A DNA stretch of 64,000 nucleotides from Piezodorus guildinii (GCA_023052935.1 CM041294.1:89721616-89785615); one strand, 5' to 3'; shown: positions 43,884-54,559, numbered from the stretch's first letter. Numbers and translations: made by a program. The notes: a model not told the origin generated them from the sequence alone.

Positions 43884-44977
43884 AAAAAAAACCTGGTGCT
43901 CACAACATACGACTTTCACTAACATCCGCTGTTAAAATCAATTTAGGACTTAATTTGTAAATTAAGATAAGGAATTATATTGAGTGTTTTATTTAATAAT
44001 CTTTTATATTATTTCCTAGAACAGTTAATTATTTTTATCCGGTCGTTGTTATTGTTTGGGGTTTTGAGACGTAAAACCCAGAGGTCATAAATTCCAATAG
44101 TTCTCTTTAATTAAATAAATAAAAAATAAAAATTAATAGGCTAAACTTATAATAACAGTAATAATAATGAGATAAAATATTAGATAAAAATAAAATTAAT
44201 TTAAAATACTATATTTTATTAAATAATAGGTGACTCTTAAGAAACCTGAACAGCGCCGAAATATTGTATTCATTGTCAGAGAGTATGGAGGATATATTCG
44301 GTCTGAGTCCAAATTTGCTTAAACTTGTCCTATAAAAAGAGCATTCTTCTAAAATATGACTGATAGTTAGGATACCATCACTTAGGAAGTGGTCGTTTGG
44401 TAATGAGGTGAAGATGGGTCATTTTTTATCCAGTTTTTATCAATCTCCATTACCTTTTTCAAATATAATATTGTTTCTATAAAAATTAAGTGTATTATAT
44501 TGTATACATCTATATTATGTTCAAAAATTACATTAAACAAATATGTTTACTCTTTTCTCTCATAGTTGTACATCAAATTCGTTAAACATACATATTTAGC
44601 CGTTTTTTATCAATTCTGATAAGATGATATGTTTTATTTTTTCGAATCTACAAAATTATAGGTTCATAAAAAAAAGAAACTTTAAAATATCGGCATTTAA
44701 GCGCCGTCAGACTATTCCAATTAAAATGTAACCTGCATAATATTGAATTACGTTAAATTGTACATCGATATAATGAGTTTAATGAAAATTGTTTGAGCCG
44801 TTTGAGGAAATCGTAAAAAGGCGCAAAATGCATAGAACAAAGAGGCACTTCCGGCCAGCCGATTTTGATAAAAACAATTATTTAACAACTCAGGCATAGA
44901 GGCACCTATAATATAAAATTTTATTTTAGTTTAAACTGAAAAAACACACACACACAGATTTTTTTGCGGTACTTGGT
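43884..44977 (-). repeat. Copy of the HINE-like repeat, interrupted
   Basis: From AACCTGGTGCTCACAACATA to the CA tract near 44945 and TTTTTTGCGGTACTTGG, where it breaks off. A LINE fragment lies inside at about 44060-44410. Confidence 0.8.
44060..44410 (-). pseudogene. I-group LINE C-terminal remnant
   Basis: Minus-strand translation SHILEECSFYRTSLSKFG, then LSDNEYNISALFRFLKSHLL. This is the (H.L.EC..Y...R...G and final L.FLK) tail of RNase H-bearing I-group LINEs, as at 60190. It is followed by an A-rich UTR. Confidence 0.75.
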
Positions 44978-45027
44978 AAAAACAATTATAGATTTTAATA
45001 AATAAAAAAAGTGATCATATTTATAAT

Positions 45028-45300
45028 ATAGTGGCTAGCATAACAGTCTTTCATACCCAAGATCACGGGTTAAAACCTACAGATGTAATATGAATTTTTA
45101 ATGGGAGTAAAATATCCTTTGTTATGTTATGTAAATATCCTTCGGAGGGGACGTAAGAAGGTAGTCCAGAGCCAGTGGGATGTCAGGTTAAAGATCTCTA
45201 TCATAATTATTTTCCTAGATAGGAAATGTTTAAGACTCCCACTTTAGCATCTTCCGATCAGCCACAGTAGCATAAAGTGACGTTGATAAATAAACACACA
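45028..45300 (+). mobile_element. SINE-1 copy
   Basis: Head AGTGGCTAGCATAACAGTC, B-box-like GGGTTAAAACCTA, body, tail GACGTTGATAAATAAAC. Confidence 0.88.
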
Positions 45301-45844
45301 AAAATGATTAATGAATTGTTTCAATAATAATTTTTATTTTTTTTATTTTATTGAGATATATTACAATTTGTTTCTATATGAACATTAGTAATAGTGATAT
45401 ATGATCCCATTCACACAATATATACAATGATAAAGTCAAACAAATAAAATATAATATATATACAAAATAAGAAAACAAACAACAACCTATAACTGAGATA
45501 AATACAAATAAATGATATATATAGAATTAAATAATAATAAATATAAAAACAAAACAAAACAAAACATTAACCTATAATTGAGATAAATAAAAGTTTGCAA
45601 ATAAACAAACATCATTCAAACAAACATAACTATATACAAAATATACAAGTGCTATAGAGGGACCCCAGACTGGGCTTTTCCCCCCACTTGTGGAGGAAAA
45701 AGCGGAATCCAAAAGATCCTAGACCCTCGCTCTCAGCCGCGTCACTGGTGTGAATCAGTGGAGGCCGAACTAGGGCGTAATAGCCACAAACATACATTAC
45801 ATGAGTGGAGGATCTGACCAGTGTCAGAACTCCAATTTAAACGT

Positions 45845-48523
45845 TTACAATACGTCTCGCGGCCACTGCCGTTTCAATCTTCGAGGAGGATTGTAGGGAT
45901 GGGTGGTACTGGATAGGGATTGTGCTAGAGGGTTAGGATGATGACTAAGGTTCTGATGAAATTTGGAAAATTTGGATGGTACCAGGTCTAAAATAAATGG
46001 AATTTTAAGGTCGTGGTGTAGGGTAGAGTTGGTAACGTAATAAGGAGCATTAACTATTGTTCGGAGAACTTTGGATTGGAAGGATTGGATGCGTTTGATG
46101 TTAGAATGTTTAGCTGTCCCCCACAGTTCAAGTCCGTAGGTCCATATTGGTTTCAGTACTGTCTTGTATATTAGTAATTTGTTGTCAACTGTAAGATGAG
46201 ATTTTCTATTTAGTAGTCTGTATAACTGGCCGAATCTGCGGTTAAGTTCTTTTCTTTTAAGTCTTGTGTGTGGGTTCCACGTCAGTCTTTTGTCTAGTAA
46301 AAAGCCAAGATACCGGACTGTGTCAGAGGAAGGAAGCGGTAGGGAATTTAAATAAACCGTTGGACAGGATTTGCGTCGAAGAGTGAATGTGACGTGTGAG
46401 CACTTGTTTTCGTTCACCTTAATACGCCAAGCGTTACACCAGTCTTCGACAAGGAAAAGGTGATTTTGTAAATTAATCGATGCTACTTCAGGATCGGAAT
46501 TGGATGACAAAATGGCGGTATCATCAGCAAATGTTGCCAGAAAGGTATCGGGATCGGTAGGGATATCGGCGGTGTAGAGGATGTAGAGGACGGGTCCCAA
46601 GACGCTGCCTTGAGGAACACCAGCCTCAACAATATAATGTTTGGAAAATTCTGAGCCACAGCGAACTCGGAAGGAGCGGTTTGATAGATAGGATCGGAGA
46701 ACTAGGTATAAGGATTGGGGTAAATGGGTTTTGAGCTTAAAGAGCAATCCCGGGTGCCACACCCGGTCGAAAGCTTGAGATATGTCCAGAAAGGCACCCG
46801 AACAATACTCCTTGCACTCAAGGGCAGAGGAAATGTGGTCCACAACTCGGAGTCCTTGCTGAACCGTGGAATGTTGAGGACGAAATCCGAACTGATATGA
46901 AGGAAAATTTTGAAATTTGGCTAGGATTCGTTTTAGTAGGAGCTTTTCGAAAATTTTTGAGAGGATCGGAAGTAGGCTGATAGGTCTGTAAGATGACGTG
47001 TTGTTAGAAGGTTTGCCTGGTTTTAGGAAAAGGATGATAGTTGAATGTTTCCATAAGAGAGGAAAATAGGTAGTGCGTAGGATACAGTTATAGAGATATG
47101 TAAGGAATGTAATGGCTTTAGGTGGAAGTTGTCTTAAGATTTGAGGAGTAAGGAGATCGTATCCAGGGGATTTACGGAGAGGAAGCTTTTTAAGAAGATA
47201 TCTGACCTCAGAGGGATTAACTGCTTTAGGTGGTAAGGAAAGCGGTATTGGTGATATAAGGAACTCTTCAACTGCCGCCGTATGGGTAGGATTAAGCTCT
47301 GGATGAGGAGTAAAAACTTTGGAAAGGTGCTGTGCGAATTCCTCGGCCTTATCCTTGTCAGAAGCAGCCCAGGAACTATCACAGCGCCGGAGAGGATGGG
47401 AAATGGTGTGGGATTTTAGGATTCTCTTCGTGACATTCCAAAGGGAATTGTCACGAGTCGAGAGAGAGGAGAGGTAGGTATTGTAGGATTGGGAACGGAA
47501 GATCGCCAACTCCCGCTTTAATTTTCTACAAAAAAAGTTATAGGAGCGGCGATCCTCTGGGTGGCGGGTGCGTTGCCATAATGTTCTGGCTCGGCGTTTG
47601 CTGTTGATGAGGTCTGTCAGGTGTTGTGGTAAATGGCTTTTATAAGAAGTTATTTGGGAGTACTTGGGAGAGGAGGCAGTCCAGGCAGCTTGTTGAATAG
47701 CGGTTGTAAAGGAATATACGGCGTCGTCAAGGTCATTTGGGGTTTTGAGAATCACTCTGAGGTCAATATCATTAGTGAGGATTTCGCGGAAGAGGTTCCA
47801 GTTGACAGGGCCTCTAATGAATGACGGTGGGATAGGTTTAGGAATAGGTGTTATGGATACATTTAGAATCAATGGACTATGATCAGAGGATAGTTCATCA
47901 AGGCGAGCTATGGAAAAATTAAGAGAGCCTAATCCGCTGTGGATGAAGAAGTCGAGGATGTCAGGATTACGGTTAGGATCTGTTGGCCAGTAGGTAGGAG
48001 AATCGGGAGGTAGGAGATGAAAGCGTCGGGGGTTGAGTGCAGATTGCAATGTCCGTCCACGAGAATTGGTGGTTCTAGAACCCCACTGTTGATTCTTGGC
48101 ATTTAAGTCTGCACCCAACATGAAGTGATTACCCAAGTAGTTGAGAAACGATTCAAATTGGGCAGAGGAAATGGGATGTTTAGGAGGGCAGTATGCTGAT
48201 GCGATGATAAGCGGAAAGGAAAATGTTTTGATAACAATGGAAGTTGCTTGTAGGTAATCGTGGGCGGGAAGTGGGTGTAAGTGATGGGAGAGGGATCGGC
48301 GGACTATGACAGCAGTACCGGCATGGGCTTTGCCGTCTGGATGGTCTGTCCGGTATGTCGTGTATCCTGGTATTTTAAAGTAGTGTTTAGTGGTTAGTCT
48401 AGTTTCAGTAATGAGTGCAACATCAATGTTTTTGTCTTGCAGTACGGCTGTAAGTTCGTCAGTGTGAGTTCTAACACCATTCGCATTCCAAAGGAGAATG
48501 GATAAGGAATTAGGTGTAGTCAT
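45845..48523 (-). CDS. Jockey ORF2: APE endonuclease and reverse transcriptase
   Basis: An intact 892-codon frame. Residues 1-220 form an APE-type endonuclease: LLWNANGV (10-17), ITETRL (38-43), GADLNAKNQQWGS (137-149), LSSDHSPLIL (211-220). It nicks the target. Residues about 440-760 form the reverse transcriptase: SYRPISLLPI (511-520), YQFGFRPQHST, FLDISQAFDRVWH (578-590), GVPQGSVLGPVLY and the catalytic FADD (665-668). The thumb has YGLELWG. No RNase H domain is seen, as expected for Jockey. The ATG directly follows the ORF1 stop in the same frame (TAAATG). All catalytic motifs look intact. Confidence 0.96.
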   Translation of the reverse strand: MTTPNSLSILLWNANGVRTHTDELTAVLQDKNIDVALITETRLTTKHYFKIPGYTTYRTDHPDGKAHAGTAVIVRRSLSHHLHPLPAHDYLQATSIVIKTFSFPLIIASAYCPPKHPISSAQFESFLNYLGNHFMLGADLNAKNQQWGSRTTNSRGRTLQSALNPRRFHLLPPDSPTYWPTDPNRNPDILDFFIHSGLGSLNFSIARLDELSSDHSPLILNVSITPIPKPIPPSFIRGPVNWNLFREILTNDIDLRVILKTPNDLDDAVYSFTTAIQQAAWTASSPKYSQITSYKSHLPQHLTDLINSKRRARTLWQRTRHPEDRRSYNFFCRKLKRELAIFRSQSYNTYLSSLSTRDNSLWNVTKRILKSHTISHPLRRCDSSWAASDKDKAEEFAQHLSKVFTPHPELNPTHTAAVEEFLISPIPLSLPPKAVNPSEVRYLLKKLPLRKSPGYDLLTPQILRQLPPKAITFLTYLYNCILRTTYFPLLWKHSTIILFLKPGKPSNNTSSYRPISLLPILSKIFEKLLLKRILAKFQNFPSYQFGFRPQHSTVQQGLRVVDHISSALECKEYCSGAFLDISQAFDRVWHPGLLFKLKTHLPQSLYLVLRSYLSNRSFRVRCGSEFSKHYIVEAGVPQGSVLGPVLYILYTADIPTDPDTFLATFADDTAILSSNSDPEVASINLQNHLFLVEDWCNAWRIKVNENKCSHVTFTLRRKSCPTVYLNSLPLPSSDTVRYLGFLLDKRLTWNPHTRLKRKELNRRFGQLYRLLNRKSHLTVDNKLLIYKTVLKPIWTYGLELWGTAKHSNIKRIQSFQSKVLRTIVNAPYYVTNSTLHHDLKIPFILDLVPSKFSKFHQNLSHHPNPLAQSLSSTTHPYNPPRRLKRQWPRDVL

Positions 48524-49648
48524 TTATGGTTTTTTTAAGGCAGGAATGAGATTTGATACGAGATTCGTAAGGAGTGATATTAGGGGCATAACAAGGGATT
48601 TAATTTCGGAGATAAAGGATGTCATCAAACTGGTAAGGTCTGTGGCATTTGAAGGAGGAGGGATATGAGAGATTTGTGGTTGATTAGGATTTTTAGGATT
48701 GGTTACATTTTGAGGAAGAGGTATATGTGGAATGGATTGAGGTACATTCTGTAGTTCCGGCAGGGCCACGGCTTCAGTACTTTGATTTCCACCTCCAAGT
48801 AGGTGGGCAAATGATACATTGGCATCAATAAGTTTTGAGGGTTCTCTTCTGTTTCTTACTTGTCTTGCTGTTTCATCCAGTACTTGAGGTTTTTGAAACC
48901 TGGTCCTTAGTTCCTTATAGATTTGGCATCCTTTATAGTTGGCTGGGTGGTCCTTGAGGCAATGAGCACATACAGCTGGTGTTGATTTTGGTTTTGTACA
49001 CTCCACAGACTTGTGCTGTTCACCGCATTTCACGCATCGAGGTATGTGATGACAATAACTTTTAGTATGACCATATGCTTGACAGTTATGGCACTGAACT
49101 ATCTCCTTCTTTATGTAAGGTTTTTCAACTCTTACGCTGGTATAGTATAATCTATTGAGGTCATAGATTTTTTCAACTCCTTCTGCTGGTTCCAAATCCA
49201 CAAAAAAGAGAGGTAGAGGAATTTTATCCTTTAGGACATTAGTGACTTGCCGCACTTTATAGCCCATCTCCGTTAGTTCTTCTTTAATTGCTTCAACTGG
49301 TGTCGAGGGGTGTAAGTTTCTGATTACAACCCTTAAAGCTCTCTCTTGGCGTAGCTGATAGGTATGGAAATCTGCTTTGGTTTCAGTTAAATATTTCACT
49401 ATTTTTCTATATGTCTCGGCAGTAGTAGGAGATATTTTGGTATCATTGATTCTACTCATACAGTAGTAGCTGGTAGATTCGGTAATTTTGTTCAATTGCG
49501 CACACAACAACTGGAAATTTCTAATATTTTTGACAAATATGGGAGGAGGCCGTGGTTCACTGGGTATAGGAGTAGATTCCATGTTTTCTTTTTCATTATG
49601 CAAAATCTGAAAAGGATTCGGGGTGAAAAACGGCGATTCGTCAGTCAT
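48524..49648 (-). CDS. Jockey ORF1: nucleic-acid-binding gag-like protein
   Basis: A 374-codon frame ending in TAA at 48524-48526. Residues about 105-180 form an RRM-like fold region (LRVVIRNLHPSTPVEAIKEE, then LPLFFVDLEP) followed by three CCHC zinc knuckles at 186-199 (CHNCQAYGHTKSYC), 205-217 and 227-241. The C terminus is proline-rich and then hydrophobic. It binds the element RNA and forms the ribonucleoprotein. The N-terminal basic part may be encoded by the separate frame at 49645-49833, joined by an ATGA overlap, so either this ORF1 starts at 49648 or a frameshift split an originally longer one. Confidence 0.92.
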   Translation of the reverse strand: MTDESPFFTPNPFQILHNEKENMESTPIPSEPRPPPIFVKNIRNFQLLCAQLNKITESTSYYCMSRINDTKISPTTAETYRKIVKYLTETKADFHTYQLRQERALRVVIRNLHPSTPVEAIKEELTEMGYKVRQVTNVLKDKIPLPLFFVDLEPAEGVEKIYDLNRLYYTSVRVEKPYIKKEIVQCHNCQAYGHTKSYCHHIPRCVKCGEQHKSVECTKPKSTPAVCAHCLKDHPANYKGCQIYKELRTRFQKPQVLDETARQVRNRREPSKLIDANVSFAHLLGGGNQSTEAVALPELQNVPQSIPHIPLPQNVTNPKNPNQPQISHIPPPSNATDLTSLMTSFISEIKSLVMPLISLLTNLVSNLIPALKKP

Positions 49649-49833
49649 CCTTGTGACGATGTGCCAGGTTGTGGTTCAGATTCTGAATTAGTACCCGAAG
49701 GGGTTGCTTGTAGATTTAATTTTTTATTAGTATCACGGCGAGGTCTTTGTTTTGTAGGAGACGTGATTGAACCACTAGATCTAGATCTTTTAGTTGAAGC
49801 TTTGGAGGACATTACTTGATGATAATATCGCAT
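49645..49833 (-). CDS. Jockey ORF1 N-terminal segment or short upstream ORF
   Basis: A 62-codon frame, basic and serine-rich (SSKASTKRSRSSGSITSPTK, then KQRPRRD), resembling the disordered N terminus of Jockey ORF1 proteins. Its TGA overlaps the ATG of the next frame as ATGA. It could be a true short ORF using termination-reinitiation, or the original N terminus cut off by a frameshift. A second in-frame ATG lies at codon 8. Confidence 0.65.
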   Translation of the reverse strand: MRYYHQVMSSKASTKRSRSSGSITSPTKQRPRRDTNKKLNLQATPSGTNSESEPQPGTSSQG

Positions 49834-50150
49834 TTCATGTAAGGAAAATAATTAAATAATAACCAGATGTGGGGGGAAAAAAAATAACTTAAGAAAAGTT
49901 AAGCAAGACCAGCCTTGCCTAGCTATTGGCAATCAGCTGATATGAAGAGGTGACTCAGCATTCACTTTACAGTGTAAATTGTAACCCAACTTACCGTTAC
50001 GTACCAATATTTACTGTTGTTGTTATCCTGAAGCCTGGTGATGTTTTCAAGACTGTTCTGAAGTGATATCCAACTGAAAAAGCAAGAAATCCAAGAGCCG
50101 ACTTGAAAGATGACCGCTATACACATGCGCATGCGCAGCAATAATAATTA

Positions 50151-50514
50151 ACTGAGAGTTTTGTGTGTGCTTTCTGAAAATTCCCTAGAGTAGAATGGTT
50201 CCATTTGCAAGTCGTCGTCCCTATTGACGTAATCTTTCCATTGGCCAAAATAATACTATGTAATTAGACCGAAGTTGTTGTGAGAGTTGGTACTCTTCAG
50301 TGGCCCCCGAGTAAACAGCCATTACAAATAAATACTCCGACAACAAACAGGAAAGCAGCACTAATTAGAATTAGACAAATCCTCTGCCAAGTGTAGCAGC
50401 TGGGAATAGAACGGATACATGCCTTCCTCGATCACCCCATCCTTTTAACATTTAATCTCAGTTTGTAACCTATTAAGGTAGGCACTCTTGCGGCTCATCT
50501 AGTATAGTATATAT

Positions 50515-50518
<4 letters not shown>
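50151..50518. other. Flank of the Jockey element
   Basis: Unassigned, somewhat less AT-rich; no gene seen. An AT microsatellite follows. Confidence 0.5.

Positions 50519-50563
<45 letters not shown>
50519..50563. repeat. AT microsatellite
   Basis: Alternating AT, about 22 units. Confidence 0.95.
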
Positions 50564-50567
<4 letters not shown>

Positions 50568-50639
50568 TTATTTATTACTTGCTCTTACCTAAAAACTGAA
50601 TATTTAGTTTTTAAAAAAAAAACAGTATTTAATAGATGT

Positions 50640-51449
50640 ATTTTTTAAAATATGTTTTTATTGAAATTTACTATTGTAAATTATTATACAACTAGTAAAT
50701 GAGCTGCTAAATGATAAAATACATGAAGAAAAATTGCCCATTGGCAGCACTCTTTAACAGTGAGTCTAAACAAGAAGGTTTCGAAGCCATCTTCTTTTCA
50801 AACTATTTTTTTTCAGAGTTTTTCATGAAATGAGTAATACCTAGTACGGACCAAATCACCTACAGTTGGAACATTAAGGTCATTGTGGGTGATTTTATTC
50901 GTGAAATAGTAAGGAGCTTTAAGTATTTTGCGAAGGATTTTGGATTGTAGAGATTGGATACGGGAAGAGTTTGATGGTTTAGTAGAGCCCCAAAGCTCAA
51001 TTCCGTAGGTCCAGATAGGCCTTATGATTGTTAGATAAATGAGTATTTTGTATTTAATTGAAAGTATCGAGCTTCTGTCTAGTAAGTGTTGAAGTAACCG
51101 AAATCAGCGTGCAGTTTCTTGTCTTTTCAATTTTCTATGCAGATTCCATGTAAGACGTTTGTCAAGCAGGAGCCCTTAATAGCGGATCTCTTCAATCGCG
51201 GAAAGCGGAATATCATTAAAGGAAACTGCTGGACGGGATGTCACAGGTTTTCGACGAAGGGTAAAGGTAATTTGTAGAGATTTATTGGAATGGATTTAAA
51301 TTCTCCAATTCTGAACCGTACATCAAGGTCTCTGATGTGAGGTTGAAGAGTTTGAAAGGCAATTGTGGGATCGCTATAAACTGATAATACGCAAGTGTAA
51401 TCGGCATACAGATGTATTAAACTCAGGAATATGGATTTTGCAGGCATGT
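50640..51449 (-). mobile_element. 5'-truncated Jockey copy with tail
   Basis: A minus-strand ORF2 remnant from the catalytic loop (LYADYTCVL in place of YADDT, so the second Asp is lost) to the C terminus, with many frame changes. It is followed by the tail family (AAAGAGTGCTGCCAATGGGC) and AATAAAAACAT at 50640. It ends abruptly at 51449, next to a T-run. Confidence 0.85.
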
Positions 51450-51959
51450 TTTTTTTTTTTTCTAAGAGAACAATATTTTATTTATTTGATTTTTTTTTCC
51501 GAACTGGTCCGTTATACATTTTAATACAAAATTTAATACAATACAAGAAGCTTATAGTTAGGGTTTAACGAACTCAACTAAAAACCGCAATTAAAGCGAG
51601 CTAAGAAAGATAATGAAGCTAGTCTAAGACCGCCGTCTGGTTTACTGGGTCAGGCCAATCCCCTCAACGCTCTCTTAATTCGTTTATCAGAATTAATTGT
51701 ACAATATAATTAACAAAGTTTTGGGTATTTCACAATGCTCAAAAACAAGCTGTAGTATATTATCAGTTCATTTTTTTCCTTTTCTCTTTATGTGTGGTAT
51801 TTCATTCATGATAAGAATTAAAGGAAACATGAGATATTTGCTTTTTTGGGAAATAATGGATTTTAGGTTCTCTTGTAATGTCCCTCATATAATAATCTGT
51901 AATGCGCACACCATATTTTCAACAAATATTGAATGTAAAATTGAGATTAGAATAATAAT
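51450..51959. other. Unassigned stretch
   Basis: The T-run at 51450 and the GC-richer patch 51590-51680 could be the minus-strand 3' UTR of another retroelement, but nothing names it. Confidence 0.4.
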
Positions 51960-52142
51960 CATTCGATGGGAAATAATACAGCAATATAAATTATTACGTA
52001 AAATAATCAATCAACTCTGGAGACGTTCAAAATTAAAACTTAAACATAAATTGAACATTTACACCTACTTAACGAAGCCCAAGTGGACTCAAGCTTCACA
52101 GTTATACGGGACTGCCAAAAAGACGCACATACGTAAAATTTA
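51960..52142 (+). pseudogene. Jockey RT thumb fragment
   Basis: Translation LWRRSKLKLKHKLNIYTYLT then KPKWTQASQLYGTAKKTHIR matches the Jockey thumb (KL.LYKT..KP.WTYG..LWGTAK.SNI). It is short and embedded in AT-rich DNA. Confidence 0.8.
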
Positions 52143-53351
52143 ATCCAAAACTTTCAGAACTATTAAAAATTCTTCCAGGCACGTTAGCAACATTATTTAA
52201 AACATTCACATATTAACTTTCACAAAACAAATTAGGACCTCTACAAATGTTTTGACGAAATATGACATGAGTTATTACTTGTGATGAAAAGTACAATAGA
52301 ACTAATATTTCAGTTGACAGCTTCTAACACTGCCCAATAGAAATGTTTTATAAGTAATGGATAATACTTTGATAAAAGATGAAAGTTTTTTTTTCCTTTA
52401 AAAACCGCATTTTTGTATTATTTTCCAGACAAAACAGTATAATTAATTACCACATTTGTATTCAAGGAGAATAATGAACTGTGATTTTATGGACCACTGG
52501 TTCCTTCACAATTTTTTTTTTTCGTGATTTACTGCCTGCGTCCTTCTGTAATTCTATGTAAAAACTAATTGTAAAAACCAACAATTTATGCGTGTCATTG
52601 CTTTTATAACATATCAACCTTGCCGCTGTTTGTATATGCCATTCCATGAGATCTAGAAATTGATTAAAACCTGTAACAAAAGCTAATGAAATTAGAATTA
52701 GAATAATAAAAGACTAGAGAAACGTGTGCTATAGATATGGAAATGACTTTTGGAACAGTTTGGGATTCAAATGACGTGTGAACGGCCTTAGCGAGGCTAG
52801 GGGCTACTGCATTCCAATCAAGGCAACATTAATGCACAAATTCTAGTCCGAGGTCGGGCCTTTGCTCGATAGTCGATGTCTCAACGTAGTGCATGTCAGC
52901 TCATTTTAGTTAAATACTGTACGTATATATCATACATATCATATCATATACATATCTATATATATGATACGTATAAAATTTATATTGGATGAAAGTAAAA
53001 AATAAAATAATTTCACAGAATATATCCTCCAGAATATTAATGATTAAAAAATATATTAATACAACAGCCCTGTCGCCCTATAGTATCAAATTACAGCATA
53101 AATTTAATTTTGAAAATGTAGAAATACTCGTTACTAAATGTAGAAATATCTACGTTTTTCGCGTGAGGAGGGACTGTGTAAATTGCTTACGGTTCGTGGG
53201 GCGGTGCGGTACTGCTGCAAGTTCCAACTTGCTAATGCCAGATCATAACAGTTCAAGGCTTCCAACGTGCTAAATGCAAGAATGTAATAGTTTTGACATG
53301 CACATATGACTTGAAGGAGAAATTATGGAAATTCTAAAAAAAGATTCATAT
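52143..53351. other. Unassigned stretch
   Basis: Two GC-richer patches (52770-52900, 53160-53275) have no recognisable product. An imperfect ATATC/GATAT repeat lies at 52925-52975. Confidence 0.4.
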
Positions 53352-53364
53352 ATTATTAAAAATG

Positions 53365-54559
53365 TGGATGTAATTAGTTGAACGTTGAGAATTACTGGAA
53401 GGAATTAGTCCGGGTGGCGGTCATTAAATGAAACAACTAAATAGTTTCAACTATTTTATTGTTTGCCAACGTTTCGACCCCCTTTGTGGGTCATCATCAG
53501 GGCTAAAAAGATACAAAAGAATATAATTTCAATGACATTACATACAATATTATATAACCTATTTAGCTAGAGAACGTCGGTATTGAAAAAATAACAGAAG
53601 AACTGTATATGTAAAAAAAAAAAAAAAAAAAAACTTAATTAAAATACAATGACCATATTACAATAATGAAAGTGTTATACAGAAAAAATAAAAATGTTCA
53701 CTAAACAAAATCTACACAGGTATCAATAATTTACATGAAATATGAAATATAAAAATATGAAGTAGAGTGGAGATACGTACCGCATGGTGGGAGAATGGAA
53801 ACTAGGTACTGTTTGGTAGATGGGGGGTAGGTAGGATGGAAAATACGTAGGAAAAGGTAGAATGGAAAATACGTACTGATTTATGGACAGGGTCTGACAA
53901 CAATGACTAAAATTCTTAATACTACCATACAAAGAATCAATGAAGTTTAACTTATGATTATTTAAATTATAATTTTTTATCCTGTATCATTATTATAATC
54001 ATAAGTTAAACTTCATTGATTCTTTGTATGGTAGTATTAAGAATTTTAGTCATTGTTGTCAGACCCTGTCCATAAATCAGTACGTATTTTCCATTCTACC
54101 TTTTCCTACGTATTTTCCATCCTACCTACCCCCCATCTACCAAACAGTACCTAGTTTCCATTCTCCCACCATGCGGTACGTATCTCCACTCTACTTCATA
54201 TTTTTATATTTCATATTTCATGTAAATTATTGATACCTGTGTAGATTTTGTTTAGTGAACATTTTTATTTTTTCTGTATAACACTTTCATTATTGTAATA
54301 TGGTCATTGTATTTTAATTAAGTTTTTTTTTTTTTTTTTTTTACATATACAGTTCTTCTGTTATTTTTTCAATACCGACGTTCTCTAGCTAAATAGGTTA
54401 TATAATATTGTATGTAATGTCATTGAAATTATATTCTTTTGTATCTTTTTAGCCCTGATGATGACCCACAAAGGGGGTCGAAACGTTGGCAAACAATAAA
54501 ATAGTTGAAACTATTTAGTTGTTTCATTTAATGACCGCCACCCGGACTAATTCCTTCCA
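53365..54559. mobile_element. Foldback element with near-perfect 565-bp arms and hammerhead-like ends
   Basis: Arms 53396-53961 and 53995-54559 are reverse complements. The only length difference I found is one base in an A/T run (21 against 20). The spacer is 33 bp. A perfect 13-bp duplication, ATTATTAAAAATG, flanks the whole at 53352-53364 and 54560-54572, leaving 31 extra bases on the left. Each arm carries the stem-loop with CTGATGA and GAAAC at 53466-53503 and 54452-54490. No protein is encoded; two identical 69-codon frames in the arms are mirror images of each other. Confidence 0.92.

Larger units (their letters stand above)
45333..50139 (-). mobile_element. Full-length Jockey-clade LINE
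   Basis: A 4807-bp minus-strand element flanked by an 11-bp target duplication, CAATAATAATT (45322-45332 and 50140-50150). It has a 5' UTR (about 49834-50139), ORF1, an intact ORF2, a 3' UTR (45333-45844) and an A-rich tail after CAATAAAATAAAA. A truncated sister copy is at 21562-22159 and a tail fragment at 58870-59000. It is the only element in the window that looks close to functional. Confidence 0.92.

Noticed and set aside
53723..54233. Two identical 69-codon open frames, one on each strand
   Set aside because: They are mirror images within the foldback arms; the identity reflects the palindrome and the composition is not protein-like.
53466..54490. A proven active hammerhead ribozyme
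   Set aside because: An extra base next to stem II and variation at core positions in several copies leave activity unproven, so it is reported only as hammerhead-like.
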